A DNA stretch of 64,000 nt, taken from the NCBI GenBank assembly GCA_964387625.1, contig CAYLWN010000002.1, positions 1-64,000 on the forward strand, given 5' to 3'. Shown here one piece after another: positions 40,316-48,423 of this stretch (position 1 is the first letter of the stretch; each line of letters starts with the position of its first letter). Position numbers and translations under genes: made by a program. The notes beneath the pieces are model-generated. The model ran no database searches and was not told the DNA's origin. It saw only the letters and a list, made by a program, of their open reading frames with translations. This DNA is from CAYLWN01 sp964387625. GTDB taxonomy: Bacteria; Patescibacteriota; Microgenomatia; UBA10105.

Positions 40316-41083
40316 ATGCAAATAAAAATTCTTTACCAAGATCCTCATTTACTAGTTATTGATAAACCTTTTGGAATTGTAGTTAATCGGGCTGATACAG
40401 TAAAAGAAGACACTGTACAGGATTGGGTGGAAGCTGAATTAAAGATTAACCCGCCTGCTAACGCTTTGCGTAAGCAAATGCGGGCAGGAGATTTAAGATT
40501 AAAGAATAAAGATAATGAAGATTTTTATAATCGAAGTGGAATTGTGCACAGATTAGATAAAGAAACTTCAGGATGCTTGATAATTGCAAAAGATTTTGAC
40601 AGTTTTATAAAACTACAACAAGCTTTTAAAAATCATGCAGTTAAAAAAGAATATATTGCTTTAGTTCACGGGCAACTCAAAATAACTAGCGGTGATATCA
40701 ATGTACCAATTGGTCGGCTTCCTTGGAATCGGGAAAGGTTTGGCGTTGTTCCTGGAGGTAAAGCATCACACACCAAATTTTTGGTAACTAATTTCTACCA
40801 AAAGGATAAAGAAAATTTCAGTTTGTTGAAATTGATGCCGACTACAGGTAGAACTCATCAAATACGCGTACATCTTAAATATTTAGGTTATCCTATTGTT
40901 GGCGATTATTTATATGCCGGTAGAAAATTACAGGCACATGACAGAAAATGGTGTCCCAGAGTTTTTTTACATGCTACAAAAATTTCTTTTCCACACCCTC
41001 AAACAGAAAAAGAAGTTACTATCGAAGCCAAATTACCACTAGATTTACTGCAAATTCTTGAAAGTCTTACGAAAATTAACTGA
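40316..41083 (+). CDS. RluA-family rRNA/tRNA pseudouridine synthase
   Basis: 255 residues; catalytic aspartate in GIVHRLDKETSGCLIIAK, then EYIALVHG, TKFLVTNF and TGRTHQIRVHLKYLGYPIVGDYLY. No S4 domain at the N-terminus. Residues 45-56 (PPANALRKQMRAG) are encoded by a GC-rich palindrome in the variable loop before the catalytic motif, so they may be an insertion. The target uridine is not predictable. Confidence 0.93.
   Translation: MQIKILYQDPHLLVIDKPFGIVVNRADTVKEDTVQDWVEAELKINPPANALRKQMRAGDLRLKNKDNEDFYNRSGIVHRLDKETSGCLIIAKDFDSFIKLQQAFKNHAVKKEYIALVHGQLKITSGDINVPIGRLPWNRERFGVVPGGKASHTKFLVTNFYQKDKENFSLLKLMPTTGRTHQIRVHLKYLGYPIVGDYLYAGRKLQAHDRKWCPRVFLHATKISFPHPQTEKEVTIEAKLPLDLLQILESLTKIN
40450..40484. 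repeat. Palindrome inside the rluA-type gene
   Basis: CCCGC (40450-40454) pairs with GCGGG (40480-40484); inside, GCTAACGC-TTT-GCGTAAGC forms a further hairpin with one mismatch. The gene frame passes through. Confidence 0.6.
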
Positions 41084-41095
41084 TATCAGTATTAT

Positions 41096-41310
41096 TTACT
41101 GAGCTTGTCGAAGGGTATTAATTCTTTTTATTTGCTGTTACTTTCTCTGCATGCTCCAGAGAAAGTAACCAAAGAGAAGGCAAACCCGTGAAGGTTTTGC
41201 AATTTTTCTAAATTCAGATAATCAGGTGGAACCTCGGACTATTCAGCCGTATCCACACTTTTATCTTTCATTAAGAAAAATTATGCAAAACACTTCAAGG
41301 GTTATTTATT
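41096..41310. repeat. Dispersed repeat with GTTACTTTCTCTG hairpin
   Basis: A CTGAGCTTGTCGAAGGG word is followed by a perfect 13-base inverted repeat, GTTACTTTCTCTG (41137-41149) and CAGAGAAAGTAAC (41157-41169). Then come AAACCCGTGAAGGTTTTGC and, 90 bases on, the related GCAAAACACTTCAAGGG. The unit resembles the widespread bacterial repeats with 'GTTACTTTCTTTG'. It fills most of the 304-base spacer 41084-41387; no gene is seen in it. Confidence 0.65.
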
Positions 41311-41387
41311 AAAAAATAATTTAACAATACAATAATCGGTATACAATTCTTGCTTAATTTAGCCATTTAATTTACCATAAAATTAAT

Positions 41388-43115
41388 ATGCCCTCAGATA
41401 TTTTGTTATATTTGCTGATTTTATTAATTGCAGCTTTTGTTGGCGGTACTATTTCAAAATCCATTAAACAACCACCGGTGGTGGGCTATTTAATGTCGGG
41501 TTTGATTTTGGGATTGATATTCGGTAACAATTTCAAAATTTTAACCATAGATTTTTTAGCAGAGTTGGGAATTGTCCTGCTTTTGTTTACATTAGGTTTG
41601 GAGTTTCCTTTAGACAGATTTAAAAAATCCGGTCAGACAACCGTTATTGCCGCCATTGCTCAAGTATTATTAACTATCATTATTTTATCTATATTGATTA
41701 CCGGCTTTGGTTTTAGTTTTTATGCCGCACTTTTTATGGCAACTGCTTTTTCCATGTCATCAACAGCCTTGATTGTTAAAATATTAGGAGATAAAGACGA
41801 GATGGAAACCCACCCTTCACAAGTATTGATTACCTGGACTGTAACTCAGGACTTAATCGTGCTGCCTTTATTGATAATATTGCCAACTTTAGGTAAAGAA
41901 TTATTTCAAGGCAGTTTTCATTTTTTGGTAATTTTTAGTATATTTAAAAATTTGCTTGTCGCAGGTGTTTTATTATTTATAGTTTTGTTATTGGGTAGAA
42001 AATGGGTGCCTTATGCTATTGGTAAAATATCTTCCCTAAATAACCGGGAACTGTTATTGGTTGCCATTTTGCTTATCACAATAGCATTTGGATGGTTTAC
42101 GCAAATTTTAGGTTTTTCTGTAGAAATTGGTGCTTTCTTAATGGGAATTATGATTGCCAGATCAGCTCAAAATCATGCTGTTTTTTCTGAAATAAGACCT
42201 TTACGTGATATATTTGCCATGTTGTTTTTTGTAACTTTGGGACTTTTGATTCCCTCAGGATTTATTTTTGCCAATTTCGCAATTATTTTTGAAATGACAC
42301 TTTTGGTGATCATCATTAAATTCATCTTATGTCTGATTTTACTATTTTATCTTGGATTTCATGCCCGCACCTCATTTTTTGTATCCCTAGGACTTATAAA
42401 TGTAGGTGAATTTGCTTTTGTTTTGTCCCGTATGGGATTGGCACAAAATTTAATATCTACACATGTTTTTGGTCTGATTGTTTCGGTAACATTATTTTCT
42501 ATCATATTTTTTCCACCGGTATTTTTTTCATCAGCTATAATTTTTCAATTTGTTAGGGATTTATTCAAAAAAAGATGGAACGGTATGTATGTTAAAATAT
42601 TTTCCGGAGTTAATCATGTTGAAACTTTACCGCAATTGCTTTTAAAAGATCATGTGGTTTTATGCGGATACGGTAGAGTAGGTAAATATGTGGGTAGAGC
42701 ACTCGAAATGATGCAAATTCCATATATTGTTGTCGAATATAATCATCAAAAATCCGAAGAACTCAAAGAAAAAGGTATTCCTGTCATTTATGGGGATCCA
42801 TCAGACCGGGATATATTGGATTATGCCCAAGTTGATTATGCAAAGGCTGTCGTGATTGCCATTCCTGATCTTCACACTCAAAGCCAAATTATTGTTAATA
42901 GTTTAAATTTGAATTCAGAAATTCAAATATATTGCCGGACACACAGAGAAGGGGATCAGAAGCTACTTAAAGCCTTAGGAGCCACGTATATTATCCAACC
43001 AGAGTTTGAGGCCTCTTTGTCAATTACTGATAAATTGTTGAAATTATTTGGAATTTCCGGAGAAGATATCAATGGTAAACTGATCCGCTTAAAAATAGAA
43101 CATGGATTGGGGTAA
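41388..43115 (+). CDS. KefB-type cation/proton antiporter with RCK (TrkA-N) domain
   Basis: 575 residues: about 12 membrane spans of the CPA2 family (residues 1-390), with KSIKQPPVVGYLMSGLILG, the LLFTLGLEFPLDRFKKSG segment, AFSMSSTALIVKIL, QDLIVLPLLIILP and FSVEIGAFLMGIMIARS. Then comes a Rossmann TrkA-N domain (HVVLCGYGRVGKYVGRALEMMQIPYIVVEYN, IYGDPSDRDIL). It probably moves K+ or Na+ against protons under nucleotide control. Confidence 0.93.
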   Translation: MPSDILLYLLILLIAAFVGGTISKSIKQPPVVGYLMSGLILGLIFGNNFKILTIDFLAELGIVLLLFTLGLEFPLDRFKKSGQTTVIAAIAQVLLTIIILSILITGFGFSFYAALFMATAFSMSSTALIVKILGDKDEMETHPSQVLITWTVTQDLIVLPLLIILPTLGKELFQGSFHFLVIFSIFKNLLVAGVLLFIVLLLGRKWVPYAIGKISSLNNRELLLVAILLITIAFGWFTQILGFSVEIGAFLMGIMIARSAQNHAVFSEIRPLRDIFAMLFFVTLGLLIPSGFIFANFAIIFEMTLLVIIIKFILCLILLFYLGFHARTSFFVSLGLINVGEFAFVLSRMGLAQNLISTHVFGLIVSVTLFSIIFFPPVFFSSAIIFQFVRDLFKKRWNGMYVKIFSGVNHVETLPQLLLKDHVVLCGYGRVGKYVGRALEMMQIPYIVVEYNHQKSEELKEKGIPVIYGDPSDRDILDYAQVDYAKAVVIAIPDLHTQSQIIVNSLNLNSEIQIYCRTHREGDQKLLKALGATYIIQPEFEASLSITDKLLKLFGISGEDINGKLIRLKIEHGLG

Positions 43116-43135
43116 TGATAAAATATTAAACTATT

Positions 43136-43453
43136 TTATTCCATTGTAATTATTTGATCAGTACAATAGTGCCACACACTTTCTTTTATATCAAACCACG
43201 CATTCATACAATCTCTTATAATAGTGCCTGGAGGACATTCCTCACCCGGTTTAAGAATTACATAAACAGGATTACTAAGGTGTCCTTGCATGCAGGCAGT
43301 TGGAATAGTAAAAAGTATTGTTTCATTTGTATCATTTCTAATTTGGGAAAATACTGGTTTACCATCAGGTCCTGAAAGAATATGTTTTGAAGAATCTATT
43401 CCTCTTTGTCCTAATTGAACTGTTCCTCTCGCTTCAGCGTTATTATATGCCAT
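43136..43453 (-). CDS. Hypothetical protein
   Basis: A 105-residue protein without signal peptide or span and with four cysteines spread over the second half (TACMQ, EECPPG, RDCMN, HYCTD). The middle is beta-like (GKPVFSQIRNDTNETILFTIPTACMQG). I do not recognise it. It has the best consensus promoter of the window directly upstream, so it is likely expressed strongly. Confidence 0.6.
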   Translation of the reverse strand: MAYNNAEARGTVQLGQRGIDSSKHILSGPDGKPVFSQIRNDTNETILFTIPTACMQGHLSNPVYVILKPGEECPPGTIIRDCMNAWFDIKESVWHYCTDQIITME

Positions 43454-43462
43454 AATGGTTTA

Positions 43463-43491
43463 GTATTATACTAATCACTCTAAATCATGTC
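43463..43491 (-). promoter_or_regulatory. Consensus sigma-70-type promoter
   Basis: On the minus strand TTGACA (43491-43486), 17 bases, TATAAT (43468-43463): both boxes perfect. The ATG at 43453 follows nine bases later. Divergent from the tgt promoter region (TGGTAAAAT at about 43499-43507). Confidence 0.85.
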
Positions 43492-43516
43492 AATATTAGT
43501 GGTAAAATAGGGGATT

Positions 43517-44809
43517 ATGAAGGATTTTAGGTTTAAAATAAAATATCAGGATAAAACCACTCAGGCGAGGGTAGGCGAGATTACTACTTCTCATGGAATT
43601 ATTCATACGCCCGCATTTGTGCCATGTGGAACTCAAGCAACTGTCAAATCATTGACTCCTGATGAATTAAAACAATTAAAAGTAGATTTATTTTTTGTCA
43701 ACACTTATCATATGATGTTGCGTCCCGGAATTGAAGTGATTAAAAAAGCCGGTGGTTTACACAAGTTTATGAATTGGCGCTTTCCGATTATTACGGATTC
43801 CGGTGGATTTCAGTTATTTTCATTAGGTAGAAAGAAGTTTAGTAAAGATGGAAAGACGGGAAGACAGGAAGACGGGAAGACAGTAGAACCGATTATTATT
43901 AAAATTTCTGATGACGGGGTTAAATTTCAATCTCATTGGGATGGTTCGAAGCATGAGTTAACTCCTGAAAAATCCATGGAACTGCAATGGCAATTAGGCA
44001 GCGATATTCATATTGCTTTTGACGACTGTACTCCTTATCCTGTGACTTATAAACAGGCAAAACAATCAATGGAAAGGACACATAGATGGGCTATCAGAAG
44101 TTTGGATAAACATAATAAAATAAATAACCTTTATTCTTCGAATCCCGACGAAGTCGTGGATGAGAAGTTAGCCATGATTAGTTCTCGCTCCGCAAAGCGG
44201 ACCTCGAACAATAATTATCAAGCACTATATGGCGTTGTTCATGGAAGTATTTTTAAAGATTTACGTGAAAAATCCTCAGATTTTATATCCCAATTGGACT
44301 TTGATGGCATTGCAATTGGTGGAGTATCTGTAGGAGAAAGCAAGATAGAAATGAAAAATGTTTGTAGCTGGGTAACTTCCAGGTTACCGGTCAACAAACC
44401 TCGTCATTTATTGGGAGTAGGAGAAATTGATGATATTTTTGAAATTATCGAGCAAGGGATAGATACTTTTGATTGCGTACAACCTACAAGGTTGGGACGG
44501 ATGGGAAAACTATTTATAAATCCAACAAATTTGACTAATTTATCTAATTTGACAAATCGTTTTCAAATCGACATCACCAAAAAAATATATGCTGATGATT
44601 TTAACCCTGTGAATTTAAATTGTACCTGTTACACTTGCCGAAATTTTACCAGAGCGTATTTGCATCATTTATTTAAAGTCAGAGAATTATTGGCATATCG
44701 GTTAGCCTCAATTCATAATCTGCATTTTGTTATTGATTTAGTTTGTCAAATCCGAGAAAATATCTTCACAGGTAATTTTTTACAATTTAAAAATAATTAT
44801 TTAAAATAA
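43517..44809 (+). CDS. tgt: Queuine/preQ1 tRNA-ribosyltransferase with several insertions
   Basis: Exchanges guanine for preQ1 in tRNA anticodons. Marks: PAFVPCGTQATVKSLTPDEL, FVNTYHMMLRPG, the nucleophile region ITDSGGFQLFSLG, FDDCTPYP, IGGVSVGE, FDCVQPTRLGRMG and the zinc site CTCYTCRNFTRAYLHHLF. At 430 residues it exceeds the family norm of about 375. Three additions explain this: SKDGKTGRQEDGKTVEP from a short tandem repeat (43842-43893), residues about 205-232 from a cloverleaf element (44131-44214), and TNLTNLSNLTNRF from another short repeat (44520-44563). Catalytic and zinc residues are intact. Confidence 0.94.
   Translation: MKDFRFKIKYQDKTTQARVGEITTSHGIIHTPAFVPCGTQATVKSLTPDELKQLKVDLFFVNTYHMMLRPGIEVIKKAGGLHKFMNWRFPIITDSGGFQLFSLGRKKFSKDGKTGRQEDGKTVEPIIIKISDDGVKFQSHWDGSKHELTPEKSMELQWQLGSDIHIAFDDCTPYPVTYKQAKQSMERTHRWAIRSLDKHNKINNLYSSNPDEVVDEKLAMISSRSAKRTSNNNYQALYGVVHGSIFKDLREKSSDFISQLDFDGIAIGGVSVGESKIEMKNVCSWVTSRLPVNKPRHLLGVGEIDDIFEIIEQGIDTFDCVQPTRLGRMGKLFINPTNLTNLSNLTNRFQIDITKKIYADDFNPVNLNCTCYTCRNFTRAYLHHLFKVRELLAYRLASIHNLHFVIDLVCQIRENIFTGNFLQFKNNYLK
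43850..43887 (+). repeat. Short tandem repeat inside tgt
   Basis: Units like GGAAGACGGGAAGACAGG follow each other directly and encode the hydrophilic GKTGRQEDGKT segment, which is missing from usual Tgt proteins. Confidence 0.65.
44131..44214 (+). repeat. Cloverleaf palindromic element, copy 4 (inside tgt)
   Basis: 84 bases: TTATTCTTCGA, hairpin ATCCCGAC-GAA-GTCGTGGAT with one bulge, middle arm GAGAAGTTAGCC to TAGTTCTC, hairpin GCTCCGC-AAA-GCGGACC, TCGAACAATAA. Same orientation and same reading phase relative to the gene as in folA and ychF. Confidence 0.88.
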
Positions 44810-44818
44810 ACTTATATT

Positions 44819-44900
44819 GTCATTCTGACTCCCGAAGGGATGAAGAATCTTCTCATAATGATAAAAAAATAGAAGATCCTTTGTTGTCACTCAGGACGAC
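44819..44900. repeat. Dispersed 'GTCATTCTGA...CTCAGGACGAC' repeat
   Basis: Left end GTCATTCTGACTCCCGAAGG and GAATCTTCT, right end AGAAGATCCT and CACTCAGGACGAC, an 82-base imperfect inverted repeat related to 19226-19303. It ends 23 bases before the next small gene. Confidence 0.75.
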
Positions 44901-44923
44901 ATGTATGAAAGGGGTGATTCTAT

Positions 44924-45064
44924 ATGGGTTTTGGAGGATTTTATAAAGGAGAAAAAAAGAAAGTTAAAAAATCAATCATGGAAAAAAAAGCCTTAAAAAA
45001 CAGCAATGCAAATTTTGTTTTACCTCAAGTGGAAATAATTAAAAAAGGCAAGAAAGAGTGGTAA
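44924..45064 (+). CDS. Small conserved lysine-rich protein
   Basis: A 46-residue protein, MGFGGFYKGEKKKVKK to PQVEIIKKGKKEW, with a GGGG-type ribosome site (AAGGGGTGA) ten bases before the ATG. I recall very similar small proteins (MGFGGF start, VEIIKKGKK end) in Microgenomates genomes, so it is probably conserved there, with unknown role. It precedes the LytR_C protein by seven bases and is likely coexpressed. Confidence 0.7.
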   Translation: MGFGGFYKGEKKKVKKSIMEKKALKNSNANFVLPQVEIIKKGKKEW

Positions 45065-45071
45065 GAATATA

Positions 45072-46046
45072 ATGAGCCGTAAAACTGCCTATAATTTACG
45101 AAAAAATCACCAGATGAAAATAACCAAATGGTTATGCGTTGTCGGTGTGACTTTAATTTTGGGAATAGTAGCCATCCAGCAGGTAAATAACTCAAAATTT
45201 TTAAATAATAATTGGCGGACAAATATTGTGTTTCACACGGAACCTACAACTGTTATTTCATTTTCAAAACAGGCAAGTGACAGGACAATTATTTTTACCT
45301 TACCCTCAAATGTGATTGTAAATGTACCCTTTGGTTATCAGCAATATCAATTACAAGCTGTATGGAAATTGGCTCAAATGGAAAAAAAGTATGATATCTA
45401 CTCACAAACAATTGAAGATCTTTTTGCTACATATGTATCTGGATGGGTAGGTCAGGAAGACTTACCAGATATAAATTCACAATCGGAAGACATTTTCAAA
45501 CAATTATCCGCACATTTTAGCTTAATAAAATTACTCACATCACCAAATATTTCCAACTTATCATTATTGGATAGATTTTTAATGTGGTGGGAACTGATTC
45601 AAGTTCAAAATAAATCTGACTTGGTAGATTTAACACAACCCACAAATTTGATTGAAACTCAAACATTACCGGACACCTCAATTGCAAAATCTGTCAACCA
45701 TATTAATTGGTTTAAACTTTTGACTGAAAAATTAGTAGATACACAAATTCGTCAGGAAGGATTATCTATTGAAGTGAGAAACAGTACTTTAGTAAGGAAT
45801 GTAGGCCAGAAATTTGCCCAAATATTGACTAATTCAGGAGCAAAAGTCATTTCTTTAAATAATATTTCTAAAAATATAGAAAAGTGTGAAATTATTTATA
45901 ATCCTAAATTATCAAAATCAAAAATAATTAAATGGCTAACTTCTGAGTTTGGGTGCGCAGTAAATTTAAATAATGAAACCAATGGTATGGATATATTGAT
46001 AATCTTAGGTAAATATTATGGGGATCGTTGGGTGGGTTCAGAGTGA
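45072..46046 (+). CDS. Membrane-anchored protein with LytR C-terminal domain
   Basis: 324 residues. One N-terminal span (KWLCVVGVTLILGIVAIQQV), a middle region of about 200 residues without known motif, and a C-terminal LytR_C domain: LSIEVRNSTLVRNVGQKFAQILTNSGAKVISLNN to GMDILIILGKYYGDRW. There is no LytR-CpsA-Psr catalytic domain, so it is a stand-alone envelope protein of the type common in Microgenomates. Confidence 0.75.
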   Translation: MSRKTAYNLRKNHQMKITKWLCVVGVTLILGIVAIQQVNNSKFLNNNWRTNIVFHTEPTTVISFSKQASDRTIIFTLPSNVIVNVPFGYQQYQLQAVWKLAQMEKKYDIYSQTIEDLFATYVSGWVGQEDLPDINSQSEDIFKQLSAHFSLIKLLTSPNISNLSLLDRFLMWWELIQVQNKSDLVDLTQPTNLIETQTLPDTSIAKSVNHINWFKLLTEKLVDTQIRQEGLSIEVRNSTLVRNVGQKFAQILTNSGAKVISLNNISKNIEKCEIIYNPKLSKSKIIKWLTSEFGCAVNLNNETNGMDILIILGKYYGDRWVGSE

Positions 46047-46067
46047 CAATGTAAGAATTAATTATTT

Positions 46068-46772
46068 TCAATATTCTCCAGCAGTTTCAACTTTTTTTAT
46101 TTGGGCAGACGGCGAAATATCTTCATCATCAGCCTGATATGAATAGAAACTGGAAACCGAAAAAGAGGGAAAATTTATATATTTAGCGGATTTTTTTATT
46201 TCTCTGATAAATACACTGACACAATTTTTTGAACAATTTTTAATATAGGCATCATAAAGATTTCCGGCATTGATGAATTTTAATAACCTATGCGATAAAT
46301 CGTCAGGCAAAGCACCAATATATAAATTTTTACCATTTCTAATTTCTATTTTATGTTTTTTTATCACTAAATATACTTTTTGAGTAGTAATGATATTGCA
46401 TAAAATTTTTGCCGGTGCAGGATCAACCAGGATAACTATTTTAGTTTTTCCCGGTTCTTCCAAAAAAATAGTTGGTGTGGAAGAAATTGTCGGGTCGCAT
46501 ACAATATCATCCTGGTTTACATTTTCCAGCCACTTTAAATTTTTCAAAGCAATAGGATTATATTTATCAATTTTTAAAACCTTTTTGTATGTTGATTTAG
46601 AACATGTCAGATTACCGGATTTAAGATATGCATAAGCCAGGCGGTTTAAAGTTTCGGTATTTTGAGGTTCAATTTTTAGAAGGTCGCAATTTATACGGAT
46701 AGCTTCTTTCCAATTCTGAGTCAGGGCATTTTTTATAGCTAAATTAACAGAAATTTTATCAGCATTATCCAT
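46068..46772 (-). CDS. TPR-repeat protein
   Basis: 234 residues. Residues 10-85 hold two tetratricopeptide repeats (NWKEAIRINCDLLKIEPQNTETLNRLAYAYLKSGNLTCSKSTYKKVLKIDKYNPIA). The C-terminal half is a compact domain (VYLVIKKHKIEIRNGKNLYIGALPDDLSHRLLKFINAG) that I associate with conserved Microgenomates proteins of unknown function. No signal peptide. Convergent with the LytR_C gene. Confidence 0.7.
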   Translation of the reverse strand: MDNADKISVNLAIKNALTQNWKEAIRINCDLLKIEPQNTETLNRLAYAYLKSGNLTCSKSTYKKVLKIDKYNPIALKNLKWLENVNQDDIVCDPTISSTPTIFLEEPGKTKIVILVDPAPAKILCNIITTQKVYLVIKKHKIEIRNGKNLYIGALPDDLSHRLLKFINAGNLYDAYIKNCSKNCVSVFIREIKKSAKYINFPSFSVSSFYSYQADDEDISPSAQIKKVETAGEY

Positions 46773-46856
46773 ATTTTAAGGTATAGTGATAACTGTAACA
46801 ATATAAACGATTGGAAAAATTTGTCAACTAGGTAAAAAGGTCAAATTTCATGCAGA

Positions 46857-46865
46857 TGGTATAAT
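46857..46865 (+). promoter_or_regulatory. Extended -10 promoter of yebC
   Basis: TGGTATAAT with the consensus hexamer at 46860-46865; the ATG of yebC is eight bases further on, so the mRNA is nearly leaderless. Confidence 0.55.
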
Positions 46866-46873
46866 AAAACCAT

Positions 46874-47602
46874 ATGTCAGGTCACAGTAAATGGTCTACG
46901 ATTAAGCATCAAAAAGCTGTAACAGATAATAAACGCGGACAAATTTTTACGAAAATTGCTAATCAAATAATTATTGCTGTCAAAGAAGGTGGTAAAATTG
47001 CTGATCCGGCAGCCAATTTCCGTTTACGGCTGGTTATAGAAAAAGCCAAATCTGTAAATATGCCCAAAGATAATATTGACCGGGCAATAGAAAGAGGGAT
47101 GGGAGTAAATGATGGGGGTTTGCAACTTTCGGAGATAAATTATGAAGGCTTCGGTCCAAACGTCAGTGCGTTATTAGTTAGTTGTGTAACGGATAACAGA
47201 CAACGGACTGCATCATTGTTAAAAAATATTTTTTCAACTCATGGCGGTAATTTGTCGGGCGCGGGGAGTGTGGCTTATTTATTTAAAAAAGTAGGTCAAC
47301 TGATGACTCCGAGAAATTATACTCAAGATCAAATGTTGGAAATTGCAATTGACTGTAATGCTCAGGATTTGGCAGTTGAGGAAGATAATTTTCTCATATA
47401 TACAGAACCAAATTTATTGCATCAGGTAAAAAATGCTTTGGAAAATAAACAGGTTCAAGTTACACTGGCAGAACTTATTTTTAAACCGGAAATACTAATA
47501 GAAGTAACAGACGCACAAAAAAATCAATTGATAAAATTATTGGAAGCTTTATATGATTCTGACGATGTACACGCAGTTTTTACTAACGTAAAATTAGTAT
47601 GA
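46874..47602 (+). CDS. yebC: YebC/PmpR-family protein
   Basis: 242 residues, standard length. Start MSGHSKWSTIKHQKAVTDNKRGQIFTKIANQIIIAVKEGG, then NFRLRLVIEKAKSVNMPKDNIDRAIERG, and LNYEGFGP-like LSEINYEGFGPNVSALLVSCVTDNRQRT, then NLSGAGSVAYLFKKVG. The family acts as transcription regulator or, in recent work, as a translation factor relieving ribosome stalls. In many bacteria it is next to ruvC; here a membrane protein follows with a four-base overlap. Confidence 0.96.
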   Translation: MSGHSKWSTIKHQKAVTDNKRGQIFTKIANQIIIAVKEGGKIADPAANFRLRLVIEKAKSVNMPKDNIDRAIERGMGVNDGGLQLSEINYEGFGPNVSALLVSCVTDNRQRTASLLKNIFSTHGGNLSGAGSVAYLFKKVGQLMTPRNYTQDQMLEIAIDCNAQDLAVEEDNFLIYTEPNLLHQVKNALENKQVQVTLAELIFKPEILIEVTDAQKNQLIKLLEALYDSDDVHAVFTNVKLV

Positions 47603-48423
47603 CAAAAATAGGTAAGTTTTTTTTAAACATAAAAGATAAATTTTCTTTTTCAAAAAGACAGCAATTTGTGGGTGTTACGCTGATTTTGACTTTGGGTCTC
47701 ATGTTTACGCAAATTTTTTCCGGAAATTTGAGATTTGATTTGATGCTCGTATTTGCAGTAATTACTTATTTTTTTTCAGCACTGGTGTTACGACAGGATT
47801 TATCCCGTTGGGAATGGTTGACATTACTTATTTTGCCGGCATTTTATAGTGCGGCAATTTTTCTCTTTTATTTTTTATTACCCACCCGTTGGTTAACCAG
47901 AATTCCCATTGCGATTCTTTATTCAATTGGTATGTATGCGATTTTATTAACAGAAAACATATATAATGTAGCAGCCCAAAGAAATATTCAACTGCTTAGA
48001 GCAGCCCACAGCGTGGGATTTTTATTGTCTTTGGTAACGGTTTTTTTGCTTTCCGAAATCCTGATTTCACTACATTTACCTTATTATTTAAATAGTTTAT
48101 TTACTTTATGCATTATTTTTCCATTAACTTTACAAGCTTTATGGTCGATAGAATTAACTGAAAATATTTCAGCTCTTTCATGGTGGGGAAGTGTGGTAGT
48201 TTCAGTTATTTGTGTGGGATTGGTAGGTGTGTTTTCGTTTTGGCCGATTCCGGTAACTATTGAAGCCTTATTTGTAACAACTGTATTTTATTCATTGATT
48301 GGTATGATACAACAGCACCTAGTAGGTAGGTTATTTGAAAACACTTTACGGGAGTATTTGTTGATTTTAATTTTAGGTTTAATATTAATTATTTTTACAA
48401 CACACTGGGGTTCCCGGATATAG
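47599..48423 (+). CDS. Multi-span membrane protein
   Basis: 274 residues with about eight hydrophobic segments (FVGVTLILTLGLMFTQIF, LMLVFAVITYFFSALVL, LTLLILPAFYSAAIFLFYFLLP and so on). No family motif seen. Its ATG overlaps the yebC stop (ATGA), which makes translational coupling likely. It is the last plus-strand gene before a 1.2-kb gene-free region. Confidence 0.65.
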   Translation: MTKIGKFFLNIKDKFSFSKRQQFVGVTLILTLGLMFTQIFSGNLRFDLMLVFAVITYFFSALVLRQDLSRWEWLTLLILPAFYSAAIFLFYFLLPTRWLTRIPIAILYSIGMYAILLTENIYNVAAQRNIQLLRAAHSVGFLLSLVTVFLLSEILISLHLPYYLNSLFTLCIIFPLTLQALWSIELTENISALSWWGSVVVSVICVGLVGVFSFWPIPVTIEALFVTTVFYSLIGMIQQHLVGRLFENTLREYLLILILGLILIIFTTHWGSRI

